A stretch of DNA of 64,000 nt from Isoetes taiwanensis (Eukaryota; Streptophyta; Lycopodiopsida; Isoetales; Isoetaceae): assembly GCA_021234155.1 (NCBI GenBank), contig JAJEKV010000061.1, forward strand, positions 62,001 through 126,000. Direction: 5' to 3'. The notes below the pieces were generated by a model. That model made no database searches. It was not told the DNA's origin and worked only from the letters and a program-made list of their open reading frames with translations. Of the stretch, positions 46,157 to 57,059 are shown piece after piece. The position numbers and the translations under genes were made by a program. Position 1 is the first letter of the stretch. Every line of letters begins with the position of its first letter.

Positions 46157-47279
46157 ATGGCCGGAGATATGTGAAAATAGATTGGCAAAGGTCAATTTCT
46201 TTAGAATGGAAAAAATCATAGCCTCCTGGCTGATAGACTCTGTTTATGACATAACATGTAACTTGCCGGCAAAAATCACGGACGTTTTTGTAGCAGACAT
46301 AACAAGATGTTACGAGAATATCCCCATTGAAGGGGTTGATGGGATCTGCAATGTACTGGCACTGGTTGCTGGAATGGTATGGAAGCACCAAAAGGATAAA
46401 AACAGAGAATATCAGATGTGGTATAAGGTTAAGAACAATGGGGAAACATTGCTGGAATGGAAGGTTGACAGGCCTACAAGCAAAAAGTGGACCTGCATCG
46501 AGGAATCTAGATTCATAGAAATGAACTCCTGGCTTTTGAGAAATTGCTATCTGCAGATGGGAGACAAATTCTGGCGACAGATTAAAGGTATTCCAATGGG
46601 TTTTTCCTCAAGCCCTGCATGGTGCAACTTGTACCTCGCATGGTTTGAGCTAGAATTCATACTCCGTCTGATAAAAAATGGTGAACTGGAAACTGCAGCA
46701 GCCTTCTCTAAAACATTTAGATACATAGATGACCTGGCCAGTATAAACAACAGGTACATTAGAGGATTCTTAGGACTGGAAGAACAGGTCGTGATCCAAA
46801 ATCCCATCTACAACCTCAACTACCTAACTATTCAGGATGAAACTGTCTATTGGCCTTTAGGTAACAGTGGTAGGTGCACGGGAAGGATGATTAACTTCCT
46901 CAACATGACTATTGAGGTAACTGATACAACTAATGGCATTTATGATATATACAAGTACGATAAAAGAGAAAAGTTGCCGTTCAAAGCGTCAAAGTTTGGC
47001 CATGCAAATGGATGCAGACCTTACCAAATGGCTAAGAATAATATTGTATCACAGATTCAGCCTTGCCTTTATGTGCACAGTAACCCGTCTAGAGCAGCTA
47101 TGGATTTGAATGATCTGATACAACAGTTCATTAACAAAGGCTTCAGTGCCAGTGACATTTGGTACACGGTTAACAAGACGCTAAAAAATGGAGTATTCCC
47201 TGGACTAAAGTTCAACCTTGCAATACTGCGCTCTGAACTACAGAAATACAGGTACTTTCTTGCCTATACGTCACATTAA
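46157..47279 (+). pseudogene. RT element copy 2, reverse transcriptase, 3' part
   Basis: Resumes the frame broken at 40258. Motif A is FVADITRCYENIP (about 46285), motif B KGIPMGFSSSPAWCNLYLAW (about 46590), motif C YIDDLASINNRYI (about 46720), followed by NFLNMTIEV, IYKYDKREKLPFKASKFGHA and CRPYQMAKNNIVSQI. It ends SELQKYRYFLAYTSH. The YIDD aspartates are intact, so without the insertion this copy would encode a complete RT. Donor-like AAATACAG|GTACTT at 47251. Confidence 0.85.
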
Positions 47280-47290
47280 GTACAGTTGGC

Positions 47291-47366
47291 AGGGGGTCCC
47301 TAGAATATAGGGACCCCCCTGTCCTTATAAATTCTAGGGTCTACTCTGCCTTCCGGTAGGTGGTAG
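47291..47366 (+). other. RT element copy 2, two 3' hairpins
   Basis: AGGGGGTCCCTA (47291-47302) pairs with TAGGGACCCCCCT (47308-47320). A 26-nt stem-loop follows at 47341-47366 (CTACT.CTGCC, loop TTCC, GGTAG..GGTAG). Same layout as copy 1 with different bases. Confidence 0.7.
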
Positions 47367-47374
47367 GGTTTTAG

Positions 47375-47530
<156 letters not shown>

Positions 47531-48518
47531 TAATTGATTATGCGTGTTCAATTACTTGAGGCTTATGGCTGTACCCTATGATATTGTTTTTGGAACTGTA
47601 GGAACTAGTATAGTAATAATAGACCCTTGGGGTAATGGAATTCAATAAGGCTGGATATGATTTAAATAAAGCACTTCAAGTGAAAGAATACTTGTGCATT
47701 TTATAGCAAGTATTAGTATGGCTTGTCCTCTTAAAGATGCAGGCAATGGTTTGGACAGTAACAACTCAAGTCGGAGGGCGCATAGTCATGGTTCAGCAAG
47801 TGGTATAGAAATAATAGAGTATAGTGCACCTGGATCAAATGGTAGGGTTTGAGCATGGTGTGACCTCTGCGACCAACTTAAATAACAAAAAGGTAATTTG
47901 GCTTTTTGGTATATGGTGATATGTCCGGGGGTAACCATGCCCAAAATTAATTGAGTGGCTCCACTCGCAATAAAGGTAACACTTGATATTTATTCCTTGG
48001 GAAAATTTCGTAAGTATGGGGTAATATGTTGGATTCATAAGTGGCCACGTATACATACCTTGTCAATAACATTATCAAATTAATAGCATATGAACCCCAA
48101 GGTTCCACTCACAATAGGATTTAACTTCCCTTTGTTGCTAAGTTATAATAATTGGTGGAATATACGAACTTTACGTTGACCCATTTAGGGTTAACGAATG
48201 AGGTAAGTTGTAAAACTTTAGGGTTGCTCAAGAATGAAAGGAAAAGGGTTTCACAGCAGGGAGATTCCGGCAGTCCGATGCATGATTGCTGGTGCCGATC
48301 TGTCCAGCCACAAGATGATACATACGGAATCCGGCATTTGATGGAAACGAATGGTAATAGCAAAGCTGGCATCTCCAAATGTAGAAAGCGGCCGTCTGGG
48401 CAGTTCTACTGCTTGGCTTTAGCTGATTTACATGGAGAAAAATAGAGGAATGGTGGTTGGTTGAGTATAATAGCGGATAGGGAACAAGAATAACACTGTC
48501 TGGTCGGGACAAATGACC

Positions 48519-48525
48519 TATATAA
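48519..48525 (+). promoter_or_regulatory. TATA box of RT element copy 3
   Basis: TATATAA in CCTATATAAAGGG, the same sequence and spacing as copy 2 at 35289. Confidence 0.5.
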
Positions 48526-48531
48526 AGGGTA

Positions 48532-48912
48532 ATGGCAGGAGCAGGGCCTTCATTTGGCTGCCAAAGGAGTTGCATGCAAGCGAATGGCAAAGGGCAAGGA
48601 ACAGACCTCAAGAAGATCTGGCCGGGCGCCATCAATGGAGCTGGGTTAGACCTTGCAGCCTTATGCAAGAAAGAGGGTGAAATCTTGGCACAGCCAAGTA
48701 AGGCATTTCTGATCAGAATAGTGGAGAAATTTAACCTTAATGGTGCTCCTACAAGCAAGTTAGGTGATGGGATAATGAAGTATGTTTCACAAGCTGCTGG
48801 TGGCGCTAAGGACACTCCTGATGCAAGCATAAGCAACGTGGCTAATTCCATTGGGATACAACAGGATCAAGAAAATGAGGAGGATGATGAAATCGAGCTT
48901 CTGCTAAACCAG
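48532..48912 (+). CDS. RT element copy 3, exon 1
   Basis: Open from ATG 48532 (MAGAGPSFGCQRSCMQANGK) through NGAGLDLAALCKKEGE, QPSKAFLIRIVEKFNLNG and an acidic tail to LLLNQ at donor AACCAG|GTTCTT. The TATA box is only seven bases before this ATG, so translation probably starts at a later ATG. It joins ORF1 in phase 0 at acceptor 50590. Unknown function; possible DNA- or RNA-binding helical repeats at the amino end of the ORF1 protein. Confidence 0.6.
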
Positions 48913-50590
48913 GTTCTTTATTAAATGGGTTGTAGATTATTTGGTTAGGCAGTAATAACCGAAATGTACCCTGACTAATTTGATTAAAGCTTGGCTAATT
49001 CTGAGCATAAATAATTGTTTAAACTGGTGAAGGGCGTTAAGCCATGTTAAGACCATTGCTTACCTGCTAATCCCTATCAGTGTTACCCATTTTTGGCTAA
49101 TATTTGGTTGGTTGGATTGCGTAACCCGGTCTTACATCTCGATTTTCTTTTCGGATTTTGGATGTTTGGAGACTTTCATTTACAAAAGGAAGAACAAAAT
49201 TTGGATATAATCAAGACCATGCAAACATTTTCGATAGCATTTTATTTTGTTGCATTCTATGTTTTCAAATAAAGGTAAATTCTATCTTCGACTAATATGC
49301 TGAAATCATGCTCATAATACTACAATATATATATGGTCCGATTGACATGATTTGGAAGCATTAAACATTTGTAAGCCTTTATTTCTAAACATTTTCGTTG
49401 TTTTATGAAAGGAAACAGCATTTTACACATGCTTTTGCTTTATGGTATTTAGTCAGTATGGTTCTTGAGTAAAATCGATTAATCTTTGTTGGCTTCTAAG
49501 TAAAATCATTGGTAGTCTTTGAGTTTGCCTTGTTAGTAAGGAATGGTAAATCAGAAACGATGTAACATAAAGAAGGTATGGTGAATATTAGTATTTAAAT
49601 GGAATCATTGGCGCGGTTAATACCCTTATAGTTATGTGAAGCCGCTCGAAAGTAAGGGATAGTTCCTTTTTGGAATATTTGATCCAAATAGAATTCTAGG
49701 AATATGTGTTTTCCATGGTACATTATACACCCCTAAGATGTTTATGGCTCAAAAGATAGAAGTTTTGCTTAGTTTTGCAAATGTATGGCTCTTTTTGAGA
49801 ATATAGTGCTTTAAGATGAAATATTAGAAGGAATTTTCTATGTGTAAAGTGTAAGCATGTATCTTTGGAATTAATGACCAGTAATTTGCACAAAGAGATA
49901 CATTCTGGATGATTTAGTCTTGGTATTAAGGCTTGGTATAGCCCCGAATCGGATCTAATAATAAACCTCGCTTTGGTTAACCATGATCTTAGGGTAATAA
50001 AGATAGCAATGGCAGTATTTAAACGAGCTTTAAATAAAATGATGGGTAGAAGTTTAAGCCTATTGTAGCTTAATAGTAAACTCGCTATGATTAAACATGG
50101 TTTTAGCAAGTAATAAAACATGATTTTAGTAGGAAGTATTTTGCAAAGAAAAGCTTAAAGTATTATTATTTGGATAATATAAGTACAGTAAGACTAAGGT
50201 TAATGAACATTTGCACTAATAAGTTGAAAGGTAAAGATGGTTTAATGCATCTATGGATTTAAATGGCAATGTAGTAAGTAGAGTATGGTTTCTCTAAAGA
50301 AGAAGAACAGGTTTCTGTCTTAAAGTATGGTATCTGAAGAAAAGATCTCCTAAGTTCCCCTAGAATAAAAACGAGGGACCCGATAAGTTCTAAGGCTTAG
50401 CGCTTTGGAAAGTCCAAGTATATATGCTATGACTTCAGGACATTAGTTCAACTAATGTGGACTTTGGAGATCTAAATCTTATGTTTTAAACTGTTACTGG
50501 CTGTATTTGCTTGATAATCCAAACTGGCTACTGTTTAAATTCAGTCTCGAAATATTGCCTCATTGGAACTAATGTATCTTAGCATGACAG
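48913..50590 (+). other. Conserved intron of RT element copy 3
   Basis: Aligned along its length with the copy 2 intron, ending GCATGACAG. It contains many small differences from copy 2, nearly all at CTG or CAG, for example AATCTGATT (copy 2, 36244) against AATCGATT (49474), and TTTCTGGATT (35921) against TTTCGGATT (about 49149). Confidence 0.7.
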
Positions 50591-52237
50591 GAAGGTAACA
50601 GTAAAGCAATGGAAACTGCAATGGAGTTGGGTGACCAGCACATATTACCCGAACAGTCTGACAACTATTCGAAGTGGTATCAGGAACTAGCTGAACTAGG
50701 ATATGGTTATTCCCGTATCATCCCACCAAACAATGCTGTTCAAGTAGTTCTCGGGTGTATATTGAAACCAGAGGTGCATAAATACCTCATAAAGAGAGAA
50801 GCATTTCTTGATGATAATGAGATCTCTGTTATCACTTTCCTGGGCATCAACAATATGTTCGATCTAGTCAACAAACTCAATATGGCTGGTAACGATATAA
50901 TTGCCTGCATGCATTTGGTAGATGAAGTCTATAAGGCTTTACCTGCAGCACATGAAGAAGCTGAAAACAGAGAGGTAAGTGATGTACTTACTTTCATCAA
51001 ATGTACTACAGCACTTGAGATGGCCAATGGGTTTAAAGTCACCAATCCTCGGATTAAAAATAAAAAGCCAGTCATGGATATTCCTAAGGAACCAGAACCA
51101 GTAAGATTCAGCAATTGCTTGTTTGATGTGAGTATGCTCCCGGAGGATAAAAGGCAAGCCATCATGAATAGTGGCACCAAAAGTAGAACTCATGAAACAA
51201 TACAACAGTGCAGCAGTCTGCTTGATGAATACAATGTCAAGGCATTAACACTGAGTAACTGTGGCACCTGTCCCATCATGTCAGCCAGACTAGTGGAACT
51301 TCATGGAGTAAAGGTGAAACACGCCCTGTGGGATACGAAGAATCTTGGGATACTTGCTCCTATTAGTGTGGAAACTTGGAAAAGCTTATGTAACATCACC
51401 AATGCCGAGATTGAACAGGCAAACAAGGACGCTGAAACCTTCAACAGAAGGATTGGTAAGGAGGAGGTTACTCTACCATGCAAAAGTACCCAATTCTTCG
51501 GCAAGAAGTGTGATAAAAATAACGGTATATGGCTGGGGCAGAAAGGCCATATGGCCAAGAAGTCTGAGGATAGGGATACGTTTTACATTGTAAAACTATG
51601 GAGGACCTTTTGTCCGTTTCTGAAATGTAAATGTGATAAATTTAGTAAAAAGGCTGCTGGGGGATGCAATGACAATATTACCTGGTATGACCATGCGGTC
51701 TGGTTCATGATGAACAATATGCATGTCTTTTGGCCTGATGAAAGTTGCACTAGTAGGTTCTGCCTATTTTACAGCATGATGAACTCCAAAGCAATGAGAA
51801 AAGGTGCCATTGCATTTCTGTCCTATCTAAAAGTTAGGGAAACATTAATCCAGATGACTTCCAGGATGGCTGAGAACAAAAAAACAGACTTCAAGGATGT
51901 ATTTGGTAATACCAAGCTGGTAGACATTCTGGAAAAAACAATAAAAAATGCTAGCTTCATGGAAGACTGCCCTCCTTTGGATGCAGACGGTAATGTGTTC
52001 AAAAGCTCGTACAAAAGAAAAATTCAGACAATAGAGGAGGATGACATAAAGATCATCATGCCACCAAAACTTGGTAAGAAAGGTACTGCTGCTACTACCC
52101 CCACTACTACTAGTGGTCTTGAACAGGTTTCGGACTGTGCACATGATGTTGGAGTGGACACGGGGCACTCTGTCAGCAAAAACAATACTGGATACAGTCG
52201 TATGGAGGGGGTGGTGCGAACCAAAATCTCCTTCTAA
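50591..52237 (+). CDS. RT element copy 3, ORF1 exon
   Basis: About 548 codons open from EGNSKAMETAMELGDQH to TAA at 52235. It carries the subfamily B versions of the conserved blocks: FSNCLFDVSMLPEDKRQA, LSNCGTCPIMSARLVELHG, NLGILAPISVETWKSL and FCPFLKCKCDKFSKKAAGGC followed by WYDHAVWFMMNN (51600-51720). The Cys/His cluster may bind zinc. The tail is basic then Ser/Thr-rich (SSYKRKI, TAATTPTTTSG). The stop codon is nine bases before a GTAAGT site, as in copy 2. No known domain. Unlike the flanking intron, the ORF is almost free of CTG/CAG-linked differences from copy 2. Confidence 0.78.
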   Translation, partial: EGNSKAMETAMELGDQHILPEQSDNYSKWYQELAELGYGYSRIIPPNNAVQVVLGCILKPEVHKYLIKREAFLDDNEISVITFLGINNMFDLVNKLNMAGNDIIACMHLVDEVYKALPAAHEEAENREVSDVLTFIKCTTALEMANGFKVTNPRIKNKKPVMDIPKEPEPVRFSNCLFDVSMLPEDKRQAIMNSGTKSRTHETIQQCSSLLDEYNVKALTLSNCGTCPIMSARLVELHGVKVKHALWDTKNLGILAPISVETWKSLCNITNAEIEQANKDAETFNRRIGKEEVTLPCKSTQFFGKKCDKNNGIWLGQKGHMAKKSEDRDTFYIVKLWRTFCPFLKCKCDKFSKKAAGGCNDNITWYDHAVWFMMNNMHVFWPDESCTSRFCLFYSMMNSKAMRKGAIAFLSYLKVRETLIQMTSRMAENKKTDFKDVFGNTKLVDILEKTIKNASFMEDCPPLDADGNVFKSSYKRKIQTIEEDDIKIIMPPKLGKKGTAATTPTTTSGLEQVSDCAHDVGVDTGHSVSKNNTGYSRMEGVVRTKISF

Positions 52238-52521
52238 GGAAAAGTAAGTTTCCACTAGCAACTTGAATAATGTTATTCTCATTTGCAAACGTATTATGTA
52301 TGATTGTGTATTGCTGCTGTAAAGCACAGAATTCTGTGCTATACTGTCATATACTAACAAAGAATAATGACCTTAGGTCATAAAGTAGCCCTTTTATTAG
52401 GGCCTAACATATTCCAGTCTTACAAGGCCATGTGAGGATGGTCATACACTCCAAACATACATGTTACTTGTAACATGGATGCGAATCTTAGGTACTAACC
52501 GAGTGTGACTTTGTACAACAG

Positions 52522-54640
52522 GATAAGGATAAAATCCTGGTTAGGAAAGCTGAAGGTAGATGGGCTATTAAAACGTACAAAAGTAAGTCAAAAAAGACTT
52601 TTGTGCACTTCAGATTTTTCTCTAAAGCAATTGATAAGATCAGTTGAAAGTTTTTTTCTCGAGATAGTATGCCATAATTTTGGTAAAGTGGGAGAAAAAT
52701 TATGGAGCAAACCACATTTGGCTGGTCATTATCTGGGAAAGCCTCAAAGGTATGTCAGATACAAACCAAAGCTGGTTTTTTTGAATCAATGTGGCCCCCC
52801 CCATGCCATAATCCTACTCAAAAAAAATTCATCTCTAGTGAGATTGGGCATATACGCACAACTGACCTTACAATTGTACATAGTAAGGCCCTTCGAAAAT
52901 GGCTGGCAATTGGCCTCAATCATATCCCAGATAAGCCATTTACATTAACCACATTCAAAAATGAAATGGCAAAAACTGTGGAACAGTTCTTCCATATTCA
53001 TAAAATACGCTTTTAAGGATTTATTTGACAAAGCTTACGTTCCGATGACCAAGAAGCAGATTATGGCCAAGGCTACTAAATTAGCTAGGGAGTTTATTAA
53101 GGCTAACTCCAGGAACCAGAAGAAATTTCAGATCATTGATGAGGCAGTGACCAAAAATATTGAGTGGTTAAATAATAATTTGTACATTTCTGGTGTGGAT
53201 AAGGCGGCAAATAACCCCTGCTTCATCTGCCCCAGACACATTAGGGAACAGGCGCTGCTAAGACTAGGCAGTGAGGATTTTATTGAGATTCACTCCAATA
53301 CGGTTGATTTAGTAAAATCTATTAAGTGTACCATTCAGAGTTTCCTTGGGGACTGGGAAATTAATTGGCCAAATCTGCCTTTCCTTCTAGCCATATACAA
53401 GGCACATAAACAGACTTACAGGTGGATCACAAGTGCCTTTGACTCAATTTTTTCACAACTATCTTCTTTAGTTGCTGCAGGACTAAACACTTTTCTTACT
53501 ATATGGCCGGAGATATGTGAAAATAGTTTGGCAAAGGTCAATTTCTTTAGAAAGGAAAAAATCATAGCCTCCTGGCTGATAGACTCTGTTTATGACATAA
53601 CATGTAACTTGCCGGCGAAAATCACGGAAGTTTTTGTAGCGGACATAACAAGATGTTACGAGAATATCCCCATTGAAGGGGTTGATGGGATCTGCAATGT
53701 ACTGGCACTGGTTGCTGGTATGGTATGGAAGCACCAAAAGGCCAAAAACAGTGAATATCAGATTTGGTATAAGGTTAAGAACAATGGGGAAATATTGCTG
53801 GAATGGAAGGTTGACACGCCTACAAGCAAAAAGTGGACCTGCATCGAGGAATCTAGATTCATAGAAATGAACTCCTGGCTTTTGAGAAATTGCTATCTGC
53901 AGATGGGAGACAAATTCTGGCGACAGATTAAAGGTATTCCAATGGGTTTTTCCTCAAGCCCTGCGTGGTGCAACTTGTACCTCGCATGGTTTGAGCTAGA
54001 ATTCATACTCCGTCTGATAAGAAATGGCGAACTGGAAACTGCAGCAGCCTTCTCTAACACATTTAGATACATAGATGACCTGGCCAGTATAAACAACAGG
54101 TACATCAGAGGATTCTTAGACTGAAGGAGGGCGACAAAGTGATCCAAAATCCCATCTACAACCTCAACTACCTAACTATTCAGGATGAAACTGTTTATTG
54201 GCCTTTAGGTAACAGTGGTATGTGCACGGGAAGGTTGATTAACTTCCTCAACATGACTATTGAGGTAACTGATACAACGAATGGCATTTATGATATATAC
54301 AAGTACGATAAAAGAGAAAAGTTGCCGTTCAAAGCGTCAAAGTTTGGCCATGCAAATGGTTGCAGACCTTACCAAATGGCTAAGAATAATATTGTATCAC
54401 GATTCAAACCTTGCCTTTATGTGCAGTAAGAACCTCGCTAGAGCAGCTATGGATTTGCATGATCGATACAACGGTTCATTAACAAAGGATTGCTAGTGAT
54501 ATTTGGTACCACGGTTAACAAGGTTATTTAAAAAATGGAGTATTCCCCCGGACTAAAGTTCAACCTTGCAATATGCAAGGCTCAGAAACTACGTAAATAC
54601 GAGGTACTTTCTTGCTTATACATCACATGAAGTACAGTTG
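52522..54640 (+). pseudogene. RT element copy 3, reverse transcriptase, frame-disrupted
   Basis: Starts after acceptor TACAACAG. The middle (52961-54124) is one open frame with YKAHKQTYRWI, FVADITRCYENIP, KGIPMGFSSSPAWCNLYLAW and YIDD. The first 500 bases and the last 500 are broken by small indels and stops, for example at 52650-52700, 53010, 54118 and 54420-54600. These coincide with CTG/CAG in copy 2 (CACAGATTCAGCC against CACGATTCAAACC). I therefore treat the disruption as doubtful. The 3' end lies just before two hairpins. Confidence 0.75.
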
Positions 54641-54642
54641 GC

Positions 54643-54718
54643 AGGGGGTCCCTAGAATATAGGGACCCTCCTGTCCTTATAAATTCTAGGGTCTACTCTG
54701 CCTTCCGGTAGGTGGTAG
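54643..54718 (+). other. RT element copy 3, two 3' hairpins
   Basis: AGGGGGTCCCTA pairs with TAGGGACCCTCCT (54643-54672), with a G-T pair replacing one G-C of copy 2. The 26-nt stem-loop at 54693-54718 is identical to copy 2. Confidence 0.7.
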
Positions 54719-54726
54719 GGTTTTAG

Positions 54727-54727
<1 letters not shown>

Positions 54728-54788
<61 letters not shown>
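54728..54788. repeat. (TA)n microsatellite after copy 3
   Basis: About 60 bp of TA between the 3' end of copy 3 and the beta end of the next unit. Confidence 0.95.
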
Positions 54789-54791
<3 letters not shown>

Positions 54792-54880
54792 CTATATATA
54801 TACAATTATATTGAATGTAGATAATCTGATCCCGGCCGTCGATCTCAGATCTGGACGGCCCACGTTGCGCCACCCAGAAA

Positions 54881-54897
54881 GCCCCTTTATTTGGGGC
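54881..54897 (+). other. Beta-end hairpin GCCCC-TTTATTT-GGGGC
   Basis: A 5 bp stem with a 7-base loop. It also occurs at 63076-63092 and 63119-63135 and, reversed, at 8970-8984, 17005-17022 and 23540-23554. Confidence 0.8.
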
Positions 54898-55194
54898 TTT
54901 TGTTTTCGACCGTTAGATTTGGGGATTTAATCTGAGCCGTCGGTGTGTAGAATTGCAATGCCACATTATGAGCTTGAGTTGGGGCTTTTGATTTAGGCCG
55001 TCAGATTTAGAGGAATTAATCTAGACCATTGATAAAGAGTCAATGAAATTAAATGCCATTGTGAGGTGGCGCCATGCCATATGGTCTTTTTTTTTTCAAT
55101 TTTTTTAAAAGCTTTTAATGATGACGATTCCTAATGGCCTCCTATGACGTGGCATAAAGATTTTTTCCTTCTGCATTTTTTTTAGACTCATCTC

Positions 55195-55643
55195 ATGGCC
55201 GACAGTGGTATTTTCATCCTTTTCTTATTGAATCGGCGGTGGGATATGAGGTTTCAGGGCTTGCATCTTCTTCTTACGCCTTCACTAACCAGCATTCTGA
55301 GATCTCTGGGCTTCCAACGTCGCCTTATTCGTTTGGTAATCCGCAAATGCAAATGGGTGAAAATTTATCTTCTCTGCTAAAGATTATCGCCTCACGGCTT
55401 CCTCGTTTCTTTGCTTATCATTCCCCCATAAGACACTACCCAGCCGTGCATTTGGAAAGCAAAAGAAAGGATTCGCCAAAGGATCCTGGTCTAGTAATTT
55501 TCCCCGAGACCCGCACGACCTTTACCCTTCTTACGGTAATGAGAAGTCTGTATGAAGCTTATAATGATCTGCATGCTCTTGCACAGGACTTTCATAACTT
55601 GATACGCCGTGCAGTAACTTTGACTGCTTCAATGGATGAGTAA
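55195..55643 (+). CDS. Open frames near the beta end, unrecognised
   Basis: Two overlapping frames; the longer (55239-55643) reads GYEVSGLASSSYAFTNQHSE, SPYSFGNPQMQMGENL and IIASRLPRFFAY. The composition is protein-like and the strand matches the PP2C and PARP1 pieces, so it may be another captured exon. I do not recognise it. Confidence 0.3.
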
Positions 55644-55836
55644 TTCAAGTTTGGCCCCTCTGTTTCTACCAAGAACTTTCCTTACGGATCCGATACCTGC
55701 ATAGGGAATACTTAGTGTTGTAAAGACAAGGCCAACATGCGAATCAAAGAAGCAAGAGAACAATTCTCGCATCTAAAAGCGTAATGAATCTACACCAACA
55801 CTTGAAACTAGAGCGAAAAGAGGCGGTCAAACAGCT

Positions 55837-56355
55837 ATGTCCGATAGTATGGTTCCGTTGTCTGACTTGCTTGATAAAGAGCTTATGATTGAAAGAATTG
55901 AGAAGGTTGAAAAAGTAAAACAACCTACTATATCCGTTGGTGTGGCAGAGGAGATTAAAAAGGGTGAAGATTATACCTTAGTAAAATTGGACTATGAGCA
56001 ATTCGTGGAGATCCTTCATCTACATTTGGAGCTTTTGGGGTATGCATTGCATGTTTATCTTTCATTTAATTTCTTGCTAGCAAGGTCTTGTGAAGCAACT
56101 AAAAGCACTGCAGTTAGAGTTAATAATAAAGCCCTCTTTCAAATCTTTGTTAATATGGTTATATTGGTTTGCACTGGTCATAATATTCCGTGATATTTGA
56201 TGGACACAATGGTAGTGCAGCCAGCTTTATACAAAAGAAAACCTTCGGAAAATGTATTGAGTCTCCCCGGTCCTAAGCAGGATGAATGGTCGGGTACTCG
56301 CCTAGGGCTTTGGTTGCCGGGTTTGTTAGGACGGATAGAGACTTTCAAACACATG
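55837..56355 (+). pseudogene. PP2C-type protein phosphatase, 5' exons
   Basis: PP2C enzymes are metal-dependent Ser/Thr phosphatases. From ATG 55837 the frame reads MVPLSDLLDKELMIERIEKV, then KKGEDYTLVKLDY, the family start; in another frame GDPSSTFGAFG follows up to a GTATGC donor near 56039. After a short intron, FDGHNGSAA (about 56193) is the metal-binding DGH motif, continuing in a shifted frame as ENVLSLPGPKQDEW and, shifted again, as PRALVAGFVRTDRDFQTH to donor ATG|GTAAGG (56355). The frame shifts sit at TTCGG, TGGTCGGG and ACTCGCC, where TTCTGG, TGGCTGGG and ACTCTGCC would restore the family sequence. Later PP2C motifs are missing. Confidence 0.88.
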
Positions 56356-56899
56356 GTAAGGCATTTCTTGCTTTCTTTTAGGCCTCTTCAGATCTGAGCC
56401 TCTGTTCGTTTTAATGTTCCTTTGTTCAGGTCGATGGAACACATAAATCCATGCATTGTGGTAATAGTAAAGCTGGCTGTACTTTAATATGCAAGAACAA
56501 GTAGGTGCAACTTTAATAGGGTCAACAGGTTGGCTGCTTTGTTTCCCGTGTTTTGTGTTATAATAGACATGAGCAAGCTCTTCAAAAAATTCATAAAATC
56601 CATACGTTCCTGAGTCCAAGTGTTAGAGCACTTTATCGTAAAACACAATCACGGCATGGTTTGTTTTGATTGCATTAATGCGGATACTTTCAAGTTTTCA
56701 TGTTTTGGCTGAAATCTGAGTATATTAGCCACAGATGAACCAAAGGGTTTTGCTTTCGAAAGGATGCTTTATTAATGGATGCTAGCAATCGCTTTTTCAC
56801 CATTATTCCTTCAATACACCCAATCATTATACACGATGAGAAGAATCTCAAGAGAAAGGTGTTTCTTATGGCCTGGTTATTCTTTTTGCATCTTTGCAG

Positions 56900-57055
56900 A
56901 TTGAAATGCCTGAAGCTTTGAGGGATATTGAGATCGCGTCCCACTTTATGAAGTTGACAAATGAGGAGGCTGAAGATCCTATTGATGTGAACTATAAGAA
57001 ACTCCATTGTGAGTTGTCACCTCTTCCACGTGATGGGTTGAGTATCAACTTATAG
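56900..57055 (+). pseudogene. PARP1-type poly(ADP-ribose) polymerase exon
   Basis: PARP1 is a nuclear DNA-damage enzyme. The exon follows acceptor CATCTTTGCAG (56899) and encodes MPEALRDIEIASHFMKL and EDPIDVNYKKLHCELSPLPRD, the link between the PARP regulatory domain and the start of the catalytic domain. It ends at donor ATAG|GTAAGT (57055). The last codons are out of frame by a small change (the expected EYQLI is readable in the next frame). Only this one exon was found. It lies 550 bases after the PP2C piece on the same strand, so two unrelated genes are joined. Confidence 0.85.
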
Positions 57056-57059
57056 GTAA

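Noticed and set aside
48913-50590. Real biological decay of copy 3 by deamination of methylated CHG sites
   Set aside because: Many changes are insertions or deletions or not C-to-T, which fits base-calling error better.
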